Of a stretch of 64,000 nt of DNA, positions 1 through 20,854 are shown piece after piece. Position 1 is the first letter of the stretch; the number at the start of each line of letters is the position of its first letter. The notes under the pieces are model-generated. The model saw only the letters and a program-made list of their open reading frames with translations. It searched no databases and was not told where the DNA came from. Position numbers and translations under genes: made by a program. This DNA is from Litomosoides sigmodontis (taxonomy: Eukaryota; Nematoda; Chromadorea; Rhabditida; Onchocercidae): contig OY718808.1 in NCBI GenBank assembly GCA_963070105.1, positions 4,007,738 through 4,071,737 of the forward strand, in the 5' to 3' direction.

Positions 1-325
1 TCATTTAGATATTTTTATTTTTCAAATGCTTGAACGGATGAAAGATCCCTACGCTCAAACCTTTACGTCTTATCTTTACGTTCAAATTTAAATTGTAAAA
101 AAAGTTCGAAAAAAAAGATTATTCAAATATTTTGCATCCAAAATTTAAAATTATAAATGAATGAATTCTCATATTAAAATTAAACGATAGAGAAAAACGT
201 CTTAGTTTACTTGAATGAGCTTTTATTTCTAGAATTGAATTTTTGAAAGACACTGAGAATTGACCAACTTCACATTAAATCTTAACTCTCTAACTTAGCT
301 ACAGAGAAAAGATGAAGTTGATATT

Positions 326-331
326 TTTATT
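326..331 (-). terminator. Candidate polyadenylation signal AATAAA of the membrane-protein gene
   Basis: On the minus strand this reads AATAAA, 66 nt past the TAG at 397-399. That is a normal distance for a nematode 3' UTR. Further AATAAA copies lie at 222-227 and 14-19, so the site used is uncertain. Confidence 0.35.
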
Positions 332-396
332 GATAACAAAATTTTGTGCATATATACCAAATCAAACATAACAATGAGACCGATACATCTTCACTG

Positions 397-9344
<8,948 letters not shown>

Positions 9345-10663
9345 CTAAAGTGGAAGTGAAAAAAGTTTCAAATTATTTTTATAAATTATATTTGAATGAC
9401 AAACTGTGTAATTCATTTTAAAAGGAGCGCATCAGCCAATGTAATTCCTGAAATTGTATTTTGTAATTTTGCTCTTCAGGTTAAGCTTTATTTTAATTTA
9501 AAGGATAAGTTTTTTTTTGCTCCTTCTATCTTAGCAACAAATTTTCCACTTTTTTTCTCGCCAAAAAGTTTGGAAAAAAAGTGTAAAAATTTTTGGAATG
9601 AAATAAAATTTTACAAAATTAGATTTGGTTCGATTAAATTGCTCAAAAATTATACCAATTAATTTGACAAATTATCAACAAAGCAATAACAACCCTACGA
9701 TTCATCGCTTTCACACACACACTCACCCACTTTGCCCATTCATTCTTTCTTAATATAAGGATTGTTTTTAATTTGCATAATTGTGCGCAATTTTTCTAAA
9801 TTTTTTTTCTCCGTTTTTTTTGGAATTTATTTTTCATTTCTCACTAATTCATGCTATAGCATTTCGATGACTTTATTTTCAGTTTTTAATTCAATTATCA
9901 ATTAGTCGGAGTAATTTAGTTCAATTTTAGTCATGAACATTTTTAGCTACTCCTACTTGCTCTGACATTCAAGAGATATTTTCAGTAGCGCCAGTGGATG
10001 ATTTAAATGTTGCATTAAATTGCTGCTACATTAATGACACTTTCAATCTTTAATGATTAAAATTCGAACGGAAACTTTTTCAGAATTTTATTTGTCAGCA
10101 AACAACTTGTAATGATATCAATTCAACTAATTAAGAAAAATATAACTGATCAAGAAGCGCCACCAATTCACTTATCGAAATTGAAATCATCGTGTGACCT
10201 GCCAGATTCTTCGCCATCCCTCTTTTCATTCGGTGCCTTTCACCTAACAATGACCTTTTCTTCCTTTGTCAAACTTCTGACCTTTCGCTTTGGTGCAAAC
10301 CGTTGTCTTCACTTTTCAGTGATTAGAAAATGATTTTACAATCATATAATTTCATCCATCATAACTTCCTAATTTCCCTTACGCATTTCTTCAATGAAAT
10401 TAATCATATTTCTAACAAAATTTTTTTTCAATTTTCTCTTTTAAAAATTTAATAAATTAAAAAGGTTTAAACTTTCCGTCATTTAATGATTTTTAATGAA
10501 ATTTAACAATTAAAAAAAAGAGTGACGGCAAAAGATAGAGAGAGAGAGAGAGGAAGATAGAGGAAGAAGGAAGAGAGAAAGGGAGAGAGGGAGTGAGAGA
10601 GGGAAAAAAAGCGAAACAGTAGAAATTTAAAATGAAACAAATAAACAAACAGTTTTATGCGAC
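9345..10663. other. Intergenic region between two genes
   Basis: AT-rich sequence between the minus-strand membrane-protein gene and the plus-strand protease gene. It probably holds the missing 5' exon(s) of the former and the promoter of the latter. A GA-rich tract lies at 10538-10602. Open frames at 9396-9662 and 10112-10333 have no splice support, domain or codon character, and I treat them as chance. No RNA gene was seen. Confidence 0.5.
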
Positions 10664-13172
10664 ATGAACATCGTGTTCATCATCACTCAAACATTATTCC
10701 TTCTATTACAATTTCCCATTGCTAATTGTTTACTTCAACAAAATGCCGCTGCGAAACTTCGCTTTCAATATTTAAGTTATAAAAAAGGTAATTAATTAAT
10801 TTCGTAATTAATTAATTTCAATTTCGATTAACTTTTTTTGGAAAAGAATTTCTGCAATTTTTTGCGGCAACTAATTTCACCTTCCCATATCGTTTACTCC
10901 CATTTTTGATGTGAGTTTTTTTTCTGGGGAAAAAAAACACTCTTTTTTTATTTTATTAATTTGCGTTTCATTAAACAATTTTGTTTAAAAAATTTTTTTT
11001 ATTAAAAAATTTAATTTATTTATTTGTTAATTTTTGTAAAAATTTTCTTTTCGTTTTGTTATTGGAGCAACAGTTATTGCAAGAGTTGCCACAAATGTCA
11101 TTTTTATAATCTCAATTTTTTTTTTTATTAGCCTAATTGTCGTGTCAGTCGTTGCAGAGCTAAAAGTGCGTCAGATTAAACCAGAAGAGAATGAACTATT
11201 GGCCAGCATTTGTGGCAAGGTAAATTGGTTTAGCAAAAAAAAAAACTGGTTTAAATAAAATTTTTTAATAATTTTTTTATTGAATCAATTTTCACTCCTA
11301 TCTTATCTTGTAGAAGATTGTTCAGATAATTAACATCCAACGAAGTAATTAACAATAATTTTATCGATTTAATGCTAATGGCTTTTTTTTGAATAAGCTA
11401 TCGTTCTACCTCAATGTTGTTTTTTTTTTTTAATTTTGAGGAATTTGTTAATTTAATACCACTGCATAGTAATAATTATATAAGTGAAAAAAAAAATGAC
11501 CAGTGAACGGTTGTCAACAAATAATTTTTATTTTGATCTTAATCATTTGCACCAAGCTATTTCAGGCTTCATTTCATGGATTGCTTAGTTATCCGTGGGC
11601 CATTTCCGTAGCCTTAAATGTAAGTGTTTCAAAATTTCAGACCAAAGAAGAGCTAATTATAATAAATGCAATCGTTCCATTAAATTTTCATCAAGAAAAT
11701 CTTGAAGGGTGGCAATTTTAATTTTTTTCCCTCCTTTTCACTGTTTATTGTTCACGTTTTTTACAGGAAGATGAGGAATCTGTTTAAAACATTCATTGTG
11801 TTCCTTTTTCTCTTACTTTTTTTAGCTTCATTTCCTTTATTTCATTTCAAAATTGCACCATGAAATTTCATTCTACTCATTTAAAATCCATTACATATGA
11901 AAGGAAAATTTTATTCCAATGATAAATTGAAGAAGGGAAAAAAAGGAATGTTGTAATATTACACATTTTGTTGTCATTCTTCTCGCTGTATTTTCATCAA
12001 AATTTCAGTTAAATTTTAAGTATGAAATAAAAAATTGAAAGAGAGGCGTAAGCGATAGAACTATGCAAATTGTTTGTTTTTCTTAGAAAAATTTCAAAAT
12101 GTCAAAAATTTTCAGTGGAAAAGTGTAAAGTTTTAGTAAAACATAAGGTATTTTTGGAAAATGCGTAATTTTTTAAATGAAATCGTACAATTTTAATTGT
12201 ATGGAAAAATTAATTGATTTTTATTTTATTTTTGTCTAATTTGTAAAAGATATTTCATAAAGGGTATAAATAAGCTTGGTGGTGTTATCATATCACCGTA
12301 TCATATCCTTACTGCAGCACATCCGTTTGTTGATTTTCAAGGATCGAGTTCCATTCCTTGCAGGTAGGTCGATCATGTCGTACACCTTCTTCATTACCGA
12401 AAAATATCAATTTCATTAATCGAGTCTTTTAATTAAAATTAATTATCGAATTGATATTATTTTAACAAATAATGAAAGTAAAGAAAGTGAGCAGAAGTGG
12501 AAATTAGTGGAAAATAGGATGGAAATGAGGATCAAGTTTTAAATTACTGTTTTAAAATTTCACATATTCTCTCTTTCGTACTTTCATTTCATTTTTTATG
12601 ACTTTTTTCCAATTTTTGTAATCGAAAACTCTATAAATTATAATTTGCAATTACTTTTTCATTTCTTTCATTATTTTATTACAATCATTATCCGTCCTCT
12701 ATTTCAAGCTGCTGATCATTTTAATTGTCGGATTTGTTAGCTTATCGTTTGAATAAATGAAATTTCAGAACTAAGGCTTACCGTAATATTAGCGAGTTAT
12801 TAGGTCACAGAATTTTATTTGGTGGTAAGTGTATACGTGGCTTTACTGCTCATAAAACAAATCATCGAAAATGCATGGAAGCTGATGTACTCGACAATGA
12901 GGTACGAAAGCTTTAAATAAGGAAAAATCTCTTTCTTCCCTCCTCGCTCTCTCTCCAGCAATTTCAACTGATCAAAATTTAATTTTCAGCTTGCTTATTA
13001 ATTTTCTTCCGCAGCAGTAATCTTGTTCGTTAATAAAATTATGCTATCAAAAAAAGTGTGTTTAAATGTTCAAACAGTTAAAACATTTACCATGAATCAC
13101 AATCATAATCATAGTCATAATTACGATCGTAATCAGATTCATTGCTGCTAGCACCGTTGTTGTTATTGTCGT

Positions 13173-13214
<42 letters not shown>

Positions 13215-14352
13215 GTTGTTGTTGTTGTTGTTGTTGTCGTTGTTGTTGTCGCTGTTGTTATTTTAATATTTCATTCTTTTTTTTTGTTGTCTCATTTCAT
13301 TTTCATCAAACAGATTCGTACGATAGTTGTTGATAACGATTTTATAATTGGAAATTGCACCAAAGGTCATGATTGGGCAATTATTGAAGTTGAAAAACCA
13401 TTTGTATTTACCGACACAGTGCAACCAATATGCTTACCGTCGAGAAACGAGTCTTTACAAAATGTTTTAATGATCGTTGGATGGGGACGAATTAATCGTA
13501 AGTGTTATTAATCGAATTAAAAAGGAAAAAAAAACATTAAATTTGATAATTAATTAGCTTATCACTGATAGGTTGCAACAATGACAACAGCTAAATACAT
13601 TACTGATAGATTTCAGTTAATTTAATTTATATTTGTGCAATGAAATGAAATGATATCATAAATTACTGTAAATGAAATAAGCAACAACACCTTTTTTTTG
13701 CTACAAATTGTTTAAGGCTAATGAATTAAGTGATAAGAGAACTGAAATAGTGTTAAGCGCAAATTAGTGGTTGAGAAAATTGCGAAATATTGCAGCCTTC
13801 TCGGACGGTAGTCCATTAATTCATGAAACGCCAATGCAACTTGACGTAAACTGTCGTGCAACACGCAGTGATAAGATGCCAACAAATATTGATGATTACA
13901 TTTGTATGAAATCATTAAATCCGCACCATTTCAATACACCACGCACCTGCTATGTACGTGTTATGCGTGTGTTACGTTTCACGTTTCACACGAAATTTTC
14001 TTTACTCAATTCATTCTGTAAGTACCTGAAAGAGTTAAAAAAGAAAATTGTTTAGCAGTTCATTTCAAGCTTTCAACAACAAATTCTATCATTTGTGCTT
14101 GCGAGAAGAGAAAGTGGACGAGAGGAAAAGGGATGGTATTAAAAATTAATTATTAAACAGGGTGACAGCGGCTGTGGCATGCAACAGATGAGCGATAATG
14201 GACGAGCAACAGTTGTTGGCGTCACGTCGTATGGCCTGAAAGGATGTCCGCCAAATGAACTTGCACGATTCACGCGAATTGATTGCTACCTCAGTGAAAT
14301 ATGTGAAATTACTGGTGTCTGTTACACTCTGAAAGATGCGTTAATTATCTAA
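10664..14352 (+). CDS. Secreted trypsin-like serine protease (S1 family, DUF316-like), 8 exons
   Basis: Exons 10664-10787, 11149-11219, 11566-11619, 12263-12363, 12769-12901, 13314-13497, 13796-13953 and 14161-14352 join in phase to give about 338 aa. Exon 1 starts with a classical signal peptide (MNIVFIITQTLFLLLQF). A short pro-region with ENELLASICGK precedes the SYPWAISV strand. The catalytic triad is readable: His in ILTAAHP, Asp in HDWAIIEVE and Ser in GDSGC. The GWGR strand and VVGVTSYGLKGC lie where trypsin folds have them. Low identity to classical trypsins, the EN..L...CG start and no IVGG activation site resemble the nematode DUF316 group (family knowledge). Oddities are TAAHP instead of TAAHC and GDSGC instead of GDSGG. 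The exon 2 acceptor could be 9 nt further in (11158). The substrate is unknown; secretion is likely. Confidence 0.88.
13163..13260. repeat. (TTG)n microsatellite in a protease intron
   Basis: TTG/TTGTTG repeats with a few TCG variants, ending about 50 bp before the acceptor of protease exon 6 (13314). The poly-Leu, poly-Val and poly-Cys frames here are repeat artefacts. The tract forms part of a long pyrimidine/T-rich lead-in to the acceptor. Confidence 0.9.
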
Positions 14353-15057
14353 TTAGGAAAATGTAGAAAAAAAAATCAAATTCCACTTTTGCTATGAAAT
14401 AATTACTTCAATTTTCCGTTTGCATACGTGTATGGACGTGTGCATGTGCGTAGAAGTGTATGCTAGCCATCTGTGTGTGACGTGTGGTTAGCAGGTTTGT
14501 ATGTCAATTGGTAGTTTATTTCTTATAAATTTATTTGTTAAAAATAATTTGTTTCAAAATGAAATGACTGAAAGAAAAAGTTGTTGAGATTAATTTTACT
14601 CTTTTCGCTATTATCATATTTCTTTATAAAGATTTTTTGTTAAAATCGCCACTTCTATTTCAAACACAACACTTGTATACTTTGGCATTTTAAATTATCT
14701 TAAATATTCCAAATATTAAAAGTTTGAAAAAATATAAAAACCTTATATTAAATGATTAATTTAATGAGTTAGTTATCGATAATTATTTATATAACTTATT
14801 TGCATAATTCAATTCTTCGACAACGTAGCATTGTTACTGTTTAATATAACATTTGTCCCGAAGAAGCATGAAGCAGTTTTCAGCGTGAAATCTCCAAATT
14901 CCACGTTTTAAACGTAAGCTGATCAGGAAGACCTCAGGTATTAGCAGAGGGGCGGTGCAACTCAACTCAGAAAGACTAATCGAATTAGCCGCACTAAATG
15001 TTCACGTGTGGTGGAACATTTCTTAGCGTAGTAATAATTTCCACATCATTGCTGATT
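14353..15057. other. 3' flank of the protease gene, no gene seen
   Basis: Presumed 3' UTR and spacer. A TGTG/ACGTGTG-rich patch lies at 14421-14505. The stretch 14880-15057 is less AT-rich than its surroundings, directly borders the tRNA-like element, and may belong to the same dispersed repeat. No coding frame is supported. Confidence 0.4.
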
Positions 15058-15139
15058 GATTGCACAGGGAATTGAACCCAGCACCACATGGTAATAAATT
15101 GGCGTTAATGTACTCCAACCACTGAACCAACTTGCACTC
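15058..15139 (-). repeat. tRNA-derived element (tRNA pseudogene or SINE head)
   Basis: Read on the minus strand, this 82-nt segment has a near-consensus Pol III A box (GTTGGTTCAGTGGTTGGAG) and B box (GGTTCAATTCC) at tRNA-like spacing. The first seven bases (GAGTGCA) pair with the last seven (TGCAATC) at six of seven positions, like an acceptor stem. The T arm is nearly intact (GGG-TTCAATT-CCC). The D stem is mostly wobble pairs and I cannot find a convincing anticodon stem, so a functional tRNA is unlikely. A SINE head or a decayed tRNA fits better. No poly-A or tail repeat was recognised. Confidence 0.55.
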
Positions 15140-15401
15140 AACCATGCCGACCTAGCTAAAGTGTTTTAAATATTACTATAATATTACGTGCCTTAAATAG
15201 AAAAATATAATTCTGTGTGGTAAAATCTTTAAATATTACTGTATTTACTGCATCTAAATATTGCTACATACTGTAATGCTATTATGACATCTATAGACTA
15301 TGCAATATCAGATTATCAGACTGTATTATTCTATTTCAAACTATCAGATTGTGCTAGTTGGGAATAAAATGTAATTTAAAAAAAAACAAGGATATTCATG
15401 A

Positions 15402-15407
15402 TTTATT
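15402..15407 (-). terminator. Polyadenylation signal AATAAA (minus strand)
   Basis: AATAAA on the minus strand, about 117 nt downstream of the TAA at 15524-15526, consistent with the end of the partial minus-strand gene above. Confidence 0.45.
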
Positions 15408-15523
15408 ATATTACAATAGAAGTATAATTTTGTAGCATTGTATAAGTTATGCATACGTACTTATGAATATATACATATTTACGCATGTTACGTGTAGCAT
15501 ATTGATTGATTAATAAAATATCA

Positions 15524-16194
15524 TTAAGCGTAAGCATAGTTCATCCAGGAATAAGGATTGCGTGGCGCTGTTTGACTTTTTTTATGTTGCCAAGAATATG
15601 ATGAATTTGACAGAGGTATCCTCTCGGAAACCACCAGCAAATTTCGTGGTGATAATTTGTTAACCTGAAAATTGATTGACAATTGCTATCAGTAAATTAA
15701 TTAAATTCACTGATAGCTTTTAAGCGCAGAAAATGAACAAAGAGGAATTCAGTGAAAAGAGAAAGTGTAAAAGTGAAATTACAGAAAAGCACTTTCTAAT
15801 TACAATTTTCATCACATTAATTCCTTCTCGTTGATTGTTTGAAAATTAGAATAAGTTAGCATAAATTTGTGTTTGGGGATTGCTTTCTACTACACATTTA
15901 TTTTTAAATAAACTTTCACTTTAAAGCCTTTTTTACTTATATATTTTACGGATGAAATTACTTCAAAAAAGCCATTATTTGCTATTAAAAATTAATTTAA
16001 TTTGGCACTTTTGTGAAATTTGATACATTTGAAATTAGTGCTCACTTCGTATTTGCAATGAACAACAACTAACTTCATTTCTCATCCATAAATGGGAATT
16101 TCCGGAGCGTTTGCCAGCATCGAAATAGTCGACCGACATGTTTTTGCCATTTTCCGGCCCGCCGCCATATGTAACCAAATATTTGTTGATTTTT
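15524..16194 (-). CDS. 3' end of an unrecognised minus-strand gene (two exons)
   Basis: Two exons are supported: 16194-16074 (donor GTTAGT after ..LWMRNE) and 15664-15524 (acceptor TTTTCAG, stop TAA at 15524-15526). The phases agree. They give about 86 residues ending NPYSWMNYAYA, rich in Asn, Ser, Tyr and Trp. The exon start at 16194 is not phase 0, so at least one upstream exon is missing; I could not find it in 16.2-17.7 kb. The segment SVDYFDAGKR contains a Gly-Lys-Arg that resembles a neuropeptide amidation and cleavage site. That is a loose inference and a single site proves nothing. No family recognised. Confidence 0.5.
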
Positions 16195-17160
16195 CTAGCA
16201 ACAAAATTTTAATGAATATGAAAAATTGCTGAAATTAATATCTTTGGCTTTAATTAGATAACTTTTTATGCTAGCTTACTTATATTAGCTAAACCTTTAA
16301 TTAACATTTTCCAGTCTTTCTCTCACGTCACTTTTAGAGACCTATCAGTATTGCAATAATGCTTCAATTATTGTTCAATTTTATGTTTTCAATATCATGA
16401 ATATTGTAATTCGGTCAAATGTACGGATGAGAAGGAAAAAAGTATTAGCTTTTTCTTTGCTTCTTTCACTCTCATTTTATTCACTATTTTTTAAAATTCT
16501 CAAATTGGCAAATTAAAAATTTAGCATTTTCCACAACACTGAAAGTATCGCACATGCAGCAAAAATCCATTCTCAAGCAAATTTTTTCAATTTTCAATAA
16601 AATATGCTCATTTTAAATTAGACAAATTGACTTTAAAATTATTAAAGAAATTAATGAAAATTTAAAATAATGCCAGTTTTGCTTTGTCCTTTATTCCTCC
16701 AAGAAAAATTAAGAAATTAAGTAATCCTGTATAGCTGTGTGAAATAGGCGAAATATTTATATTTCTATTTAAATTTTTGCTACTCTTCAGTATAATCGTT
16801 CAAGTCATAGAGTTGACAATTTAAAAATGATTGATTGTACTTTATGATAGGGTGTTAAATTACTTGATTGGCAATTAATTATCATATTTTCATCGGCACA
16901 TGCGCAATATTGTGAAAAAAAAAATTTTTAATTAAAAATATATAGAAAAACTAAACAAATTTCAAATTTAGATATTTTAGAACATGAGAATAGAACGATG
17001 CCAATTCATTCTACAATTTAATCATTAATTTATAATTAAATGAATTTCGGTTGATATTTTTGCATTTGTATTTTTCGTTTTGATGAAATTAAAGTCATTT
17101 AATGCATTTCATATCATTGTCGCTGGCATTCATCGGTTGAGGACGGTTGCTTTTATCGTT
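16195..17160. other. Spacer with no recognised gene
   Basis: AT-rich sequence without a supportable exon on either strand. It may include introns or 5' exons of the minus-strand gene ending at 15524. Confidence 0.35.
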
Positions 17161-17195
<35 letters not shown>

Positions 17196-17357
17196 ATGTA
17201 TGTATGTATGTATGTATGTATGTATGTATGTATGTATGTATGTATGTATGTATGTATGTATGTATGTATGTATGTATGTATGTATGTATGTATGTATGTA
17301 TGTATGTATGTATGTATGTATGTACGTATGTATGTATGCATGTATGTATGTGTATGT
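17161..17357. repeat. (TG)n followed by (TATG)n microsatellite
   Basis: About nine TG units from 17161, then about 44 TATG/TGTA tetramers to 17357 with single-base variants (TACG at 17323, TGCA at 17337). Overlapping VCMY and HTYI frames on both strands are repeat artefacts. Confidence 0.97.
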
Positions 17358-17559
17358 TTAATTTAAGCAAAACAGATGCAAGAGAGAGGAGTAATGTTTG
17401 TGAAGTTTTGTGTTTTTCACAAAAATTTGTTACGAAAATGTTTTTCAAAATTAAACCAAATTTTGGTATGAAAATGTTTATGATAATCCTTTGAAGATTT
17501 TCCAGTATATTTTTCGAATTTGCATTAATATGTTAGTAGTGGTAGTGACAGTAGTGATG

Positions 17560-17670
17560 CTAAGAGCAAGTTGAACGCAATCTATTGATCTACTGGCCTC
17601 GATCTTCATATCGATTGATCTCTTGATCTTCATATCCACATGCAGTCTATTGATCTTCATGTCACACTAG
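17560..17670. repeat. Short imperfect repeats of TTGATCTTCAT
   Basis: Three to four degenerate copies of a module like TTGATCTTCATATC, with two copies of CAATCTATTGAT/CAGTCTATTGAT, sit just upstream of the start of the coiled-coil gene. They could be a promoter-proximal minisatellite. No function can be assigned. Confidence 0.5.
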
Positions 17671-17732
17671 CCATGGTAATATTAATTTTTAAAATAATTG
17701 AAATTTGGATGCTTGAAGTAGGGAGAAGAGAA

Positions 17733-20700
17733 ATGCCGGACGATGAATATCGGACAAAATATTCCGCAGCACAGAAGATGCAACTACTAAAATCGCAACA
17801 AGCAAAATTGGAAGTTCGAGCAATGCCTGCACATTCTCAATTAAAGCTTAAAGTAACTGTCTATAAAATTGAGCTACGATGACAACTTACTTCATTGAAT
17901 TTCAATTTTAATTTATGCACGGATGAAATATTCATAATTGAAGGCGTATGATAAGAAAGTGAAGAAGAAGCGGAAGAAGAAATCATCAAGAAGTGTGTGT
18001 GGGACCATTTATCACATTCAGTTAACTTGGCAAATGAAATTTCTACATTTGAATTTCATTTCCATTTCTTTCCCTCGCTTCATCGTCCCTCCTCTTGCAC
18101 ATCCGTTTCACTGAGTGTATTAAATTTCCATTAAGCAGAAATGACAATTTCAATTCACTTCTTGTAATGATTTAAAATATTAAAAGCTAAATTTCGGAAT
18201 GCAGAGGGAAGGCTTAATTAATTAGCGTTTTCTTTTTGCAGAGAAATCACGAAAATTAAAGCTATCGGCCGATGCTGCTGATTGTATGCAAATCATTTGA
18301 TTATTATTTCGGATTTTAAGTACCACTTATTGCTAAAACTAGCTTAATTCAGTTAACTAGTTAACGCATTGAAACTTGGAGATTTTCATGATCGAATTGA
18401 TCTCAATTAATAAAATTAAATTAAATTTCGATGAGAAACAAGATTTACAGCAAGCAGTTCGTCGCGATCAAAAGTTTCATTAGCATCAACTGGTAGCAGT
18501 ATTGCTGTTCCGCAATCTACATTGCTTAAAAGCGGCGTTCAGGTGACAGAGTTAATTTGTGAAACTCAACTTTTACACTTTGCTAGCAAGTAGTCTCATT
18601 TTTAAAATTTTCCCTTTTGCATATCTTAAAGTTGGCTGTCACAGGTATACCTATTATGCTTCCATTACTGAGCAATCGTTTTTATAAATTTATGAAATTA
18701 CAATAATTGCTGATGAAATCTGTTTGAAATTACTCAAAAAAAACCAGAAGAAAGTATCAATTAAATGTAAAAATTTTTAAAAATTAAAAAGTTGAAATAG
18801 CTAATAGCATAAGCATATGAGAAATGTGAGTAATTGCTTGTTTCACAACACATCAGCCATCCACGTCGCGAGAGGGCGAGGAAAGTACTGTGAAACGGAT
18901 GCATCGAACGAAATATGTTTATGAAGCTGAACGCATTTCAATGTTAATCTCATCTTTCTCATTTTATTTTTTTTTGTTCGTTTGTTTATTTGCATATTTG
19001 TTTTGTTTCGTTGCTTGTTTGTTTGTTTATTTGTTTCTTTGTTTATTTGTTTGTTTGTTTACTTGTTTGTTTGCTTATTTGTTTGTTTGTTTACTTGTTT
19101 GTTTGCTTATTTGTTTGTTTGTTTATTTGTTTGTTTGTTTGCTTATTTGTTTGTTTGTTTACTTGTTTGTTTGCTTATTTGTTTGTTTGTTTATTTGTTT
19201 GTTTGTTTGCTTATTTGTTTGTTTGTTTACTTGTTTGTTTGCTTATTTGTTTGTTTGTTTATTTGTTTGTTTGTTTGTTTATTTGTTTGTTTGTTTATTT
19301 GTTTGTTTGTTTATTTGTTTGTTTGTTTATTTGTTTGTTTGTTTATTTGTTTGTTTGTTTATTTGTTTGTTTGTTTATTTGTTTGTTTGTTTATTTGTTT
19401 GTTTGTTTATTTGTTTGTTTGTTTATTTGTTTGTTTGTTTGTTTATTTGTTTGTTTGTTTATTTGTTTGTTTGTTTATTTGTTTGTTTGTTTATTTGTTT
19501 GTTTGTTTATTTGTTTGTGTTTATTTGCTTGTTTGTTTATTTGTTTGTTTGTTTATTTGTTTGTTTGTTTATTTGTTTGTTTGTTTGTTTGTTTGTTTGT
19601 TTGTTTGTTTGTTTGTTTGTTTGTTTGTTTGTTTGTTTGTTTGTTTGTTTGTTTGTTTGTTTGTTTGTTTGTTTGTTTGCTTGGTTCGTTTATCTTTTCC
19701 TAATTTAGTGCTTTTACCTATGACAGCTGGTGTTTTTTCATTTCTTTTTTGATATGAAATTCTTGTCCCTCTCAGTTTAACTTTCATTTAGTCAATGTTA
19801 TTTTTAGTGTTCAAATTATCATTTTATTACATTTTTTATCTCAATAAAAAATAAAAATTTTCGACATTTTTTATGTAAAAATTTTGATGGCCTTTAATTT
19901 TATGTTTTAGTAATAGCAACGAATTGTTCAACTATTTTTGTTATTTCAAAATAATTTTACATATATACGCAGTTCTGTGCATCACTTTCACATTTCATAA
20001 CTAATCGTTGAAATGAATGAATTGCTAAATTTTGCACTTATTAATTTTAATGTATTATATTACATTAAGGATAAATTTAAGAAAACTTAAAGCGATAGCT
20101 ATTGAATGCGAAAAAGATATCGAATTGCGAGTAACAATGGATGATATCGTTACCAGTATCGATGTAAGAATTATGAAATTTTTAACAAAAAATTAAAGTT
20201 AATTAATACATTTCATTAGCTGAAGAATTTCTTTGAACTTAAATTCTCAAATTTGACGAATAATAAAGTTCTTAAATTCGATGACTGAGAATGAATTAAT
20301 GAAGCCTAAATAAAGCTTCCAACCTTTTTTGGTTTATTCAAACAGACATTAAAGAAGGCTCGTGATGAGTATTATCAGTACGTACAAGCACAAAATGATA
20401 TATTTGATAAGCAAATTAAATTGCTGGATGAATTACAAACAACGGTTTGTTTGCCTATTTCTTACGGTGTATTTCCGTTTCAAAAATTCTTCATCACATC
20501 CGATCGTATTTACGACAAGGTGCTGAGCAAGCTAACTTGATAAATTCTTAGGATGCTAGCTTTTGAATACATCTTCCTTCTTCTTTCTCCCCCTCACCCT
20601 CCTTTTCCCTCTCTCTCTCTCCCTCGCGTGCAATCGCCTCCTACTTCTCTGTCACGATTCTCTCTCTGCTTTACTTATTCATTTATTTATTTTTAAAATT

Positions 20701-20787
20701 TGACGAATAAAAATGAATAAAATAAATAAATAATCAAACAAATAATAAATAAATAAATAAACAAATAAAAATAAATAAATAAACAAA

Positions 20788-20854
<67 letters not shown>

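Noticed and set aside
10112..10333. 73-codon open frame upstream of the protease
   Set aside because: No splice sites, signal peptide or recognisable motif; its composition is that of spacer DNA.
13142..13333. Cys/Val-rich frame before protease exon 6
   Set aside because: TTG repeat inside an intron; the real exon begins at 13314 after a CAG acceptor.
17080..17494. Cys-Met-Tyr-Val repeat protein frames
   Set aside because: Overlapping frames on both strands follow the TATG microsatellite exactly.
18890..19752. Three long Cys/Leu/Phe-rich frames, or a CRISPR-like regular repeat
   Set aside because: Simple TTTG/TTTA repeat; there are no unique spacers and no palindromic repeat unit.
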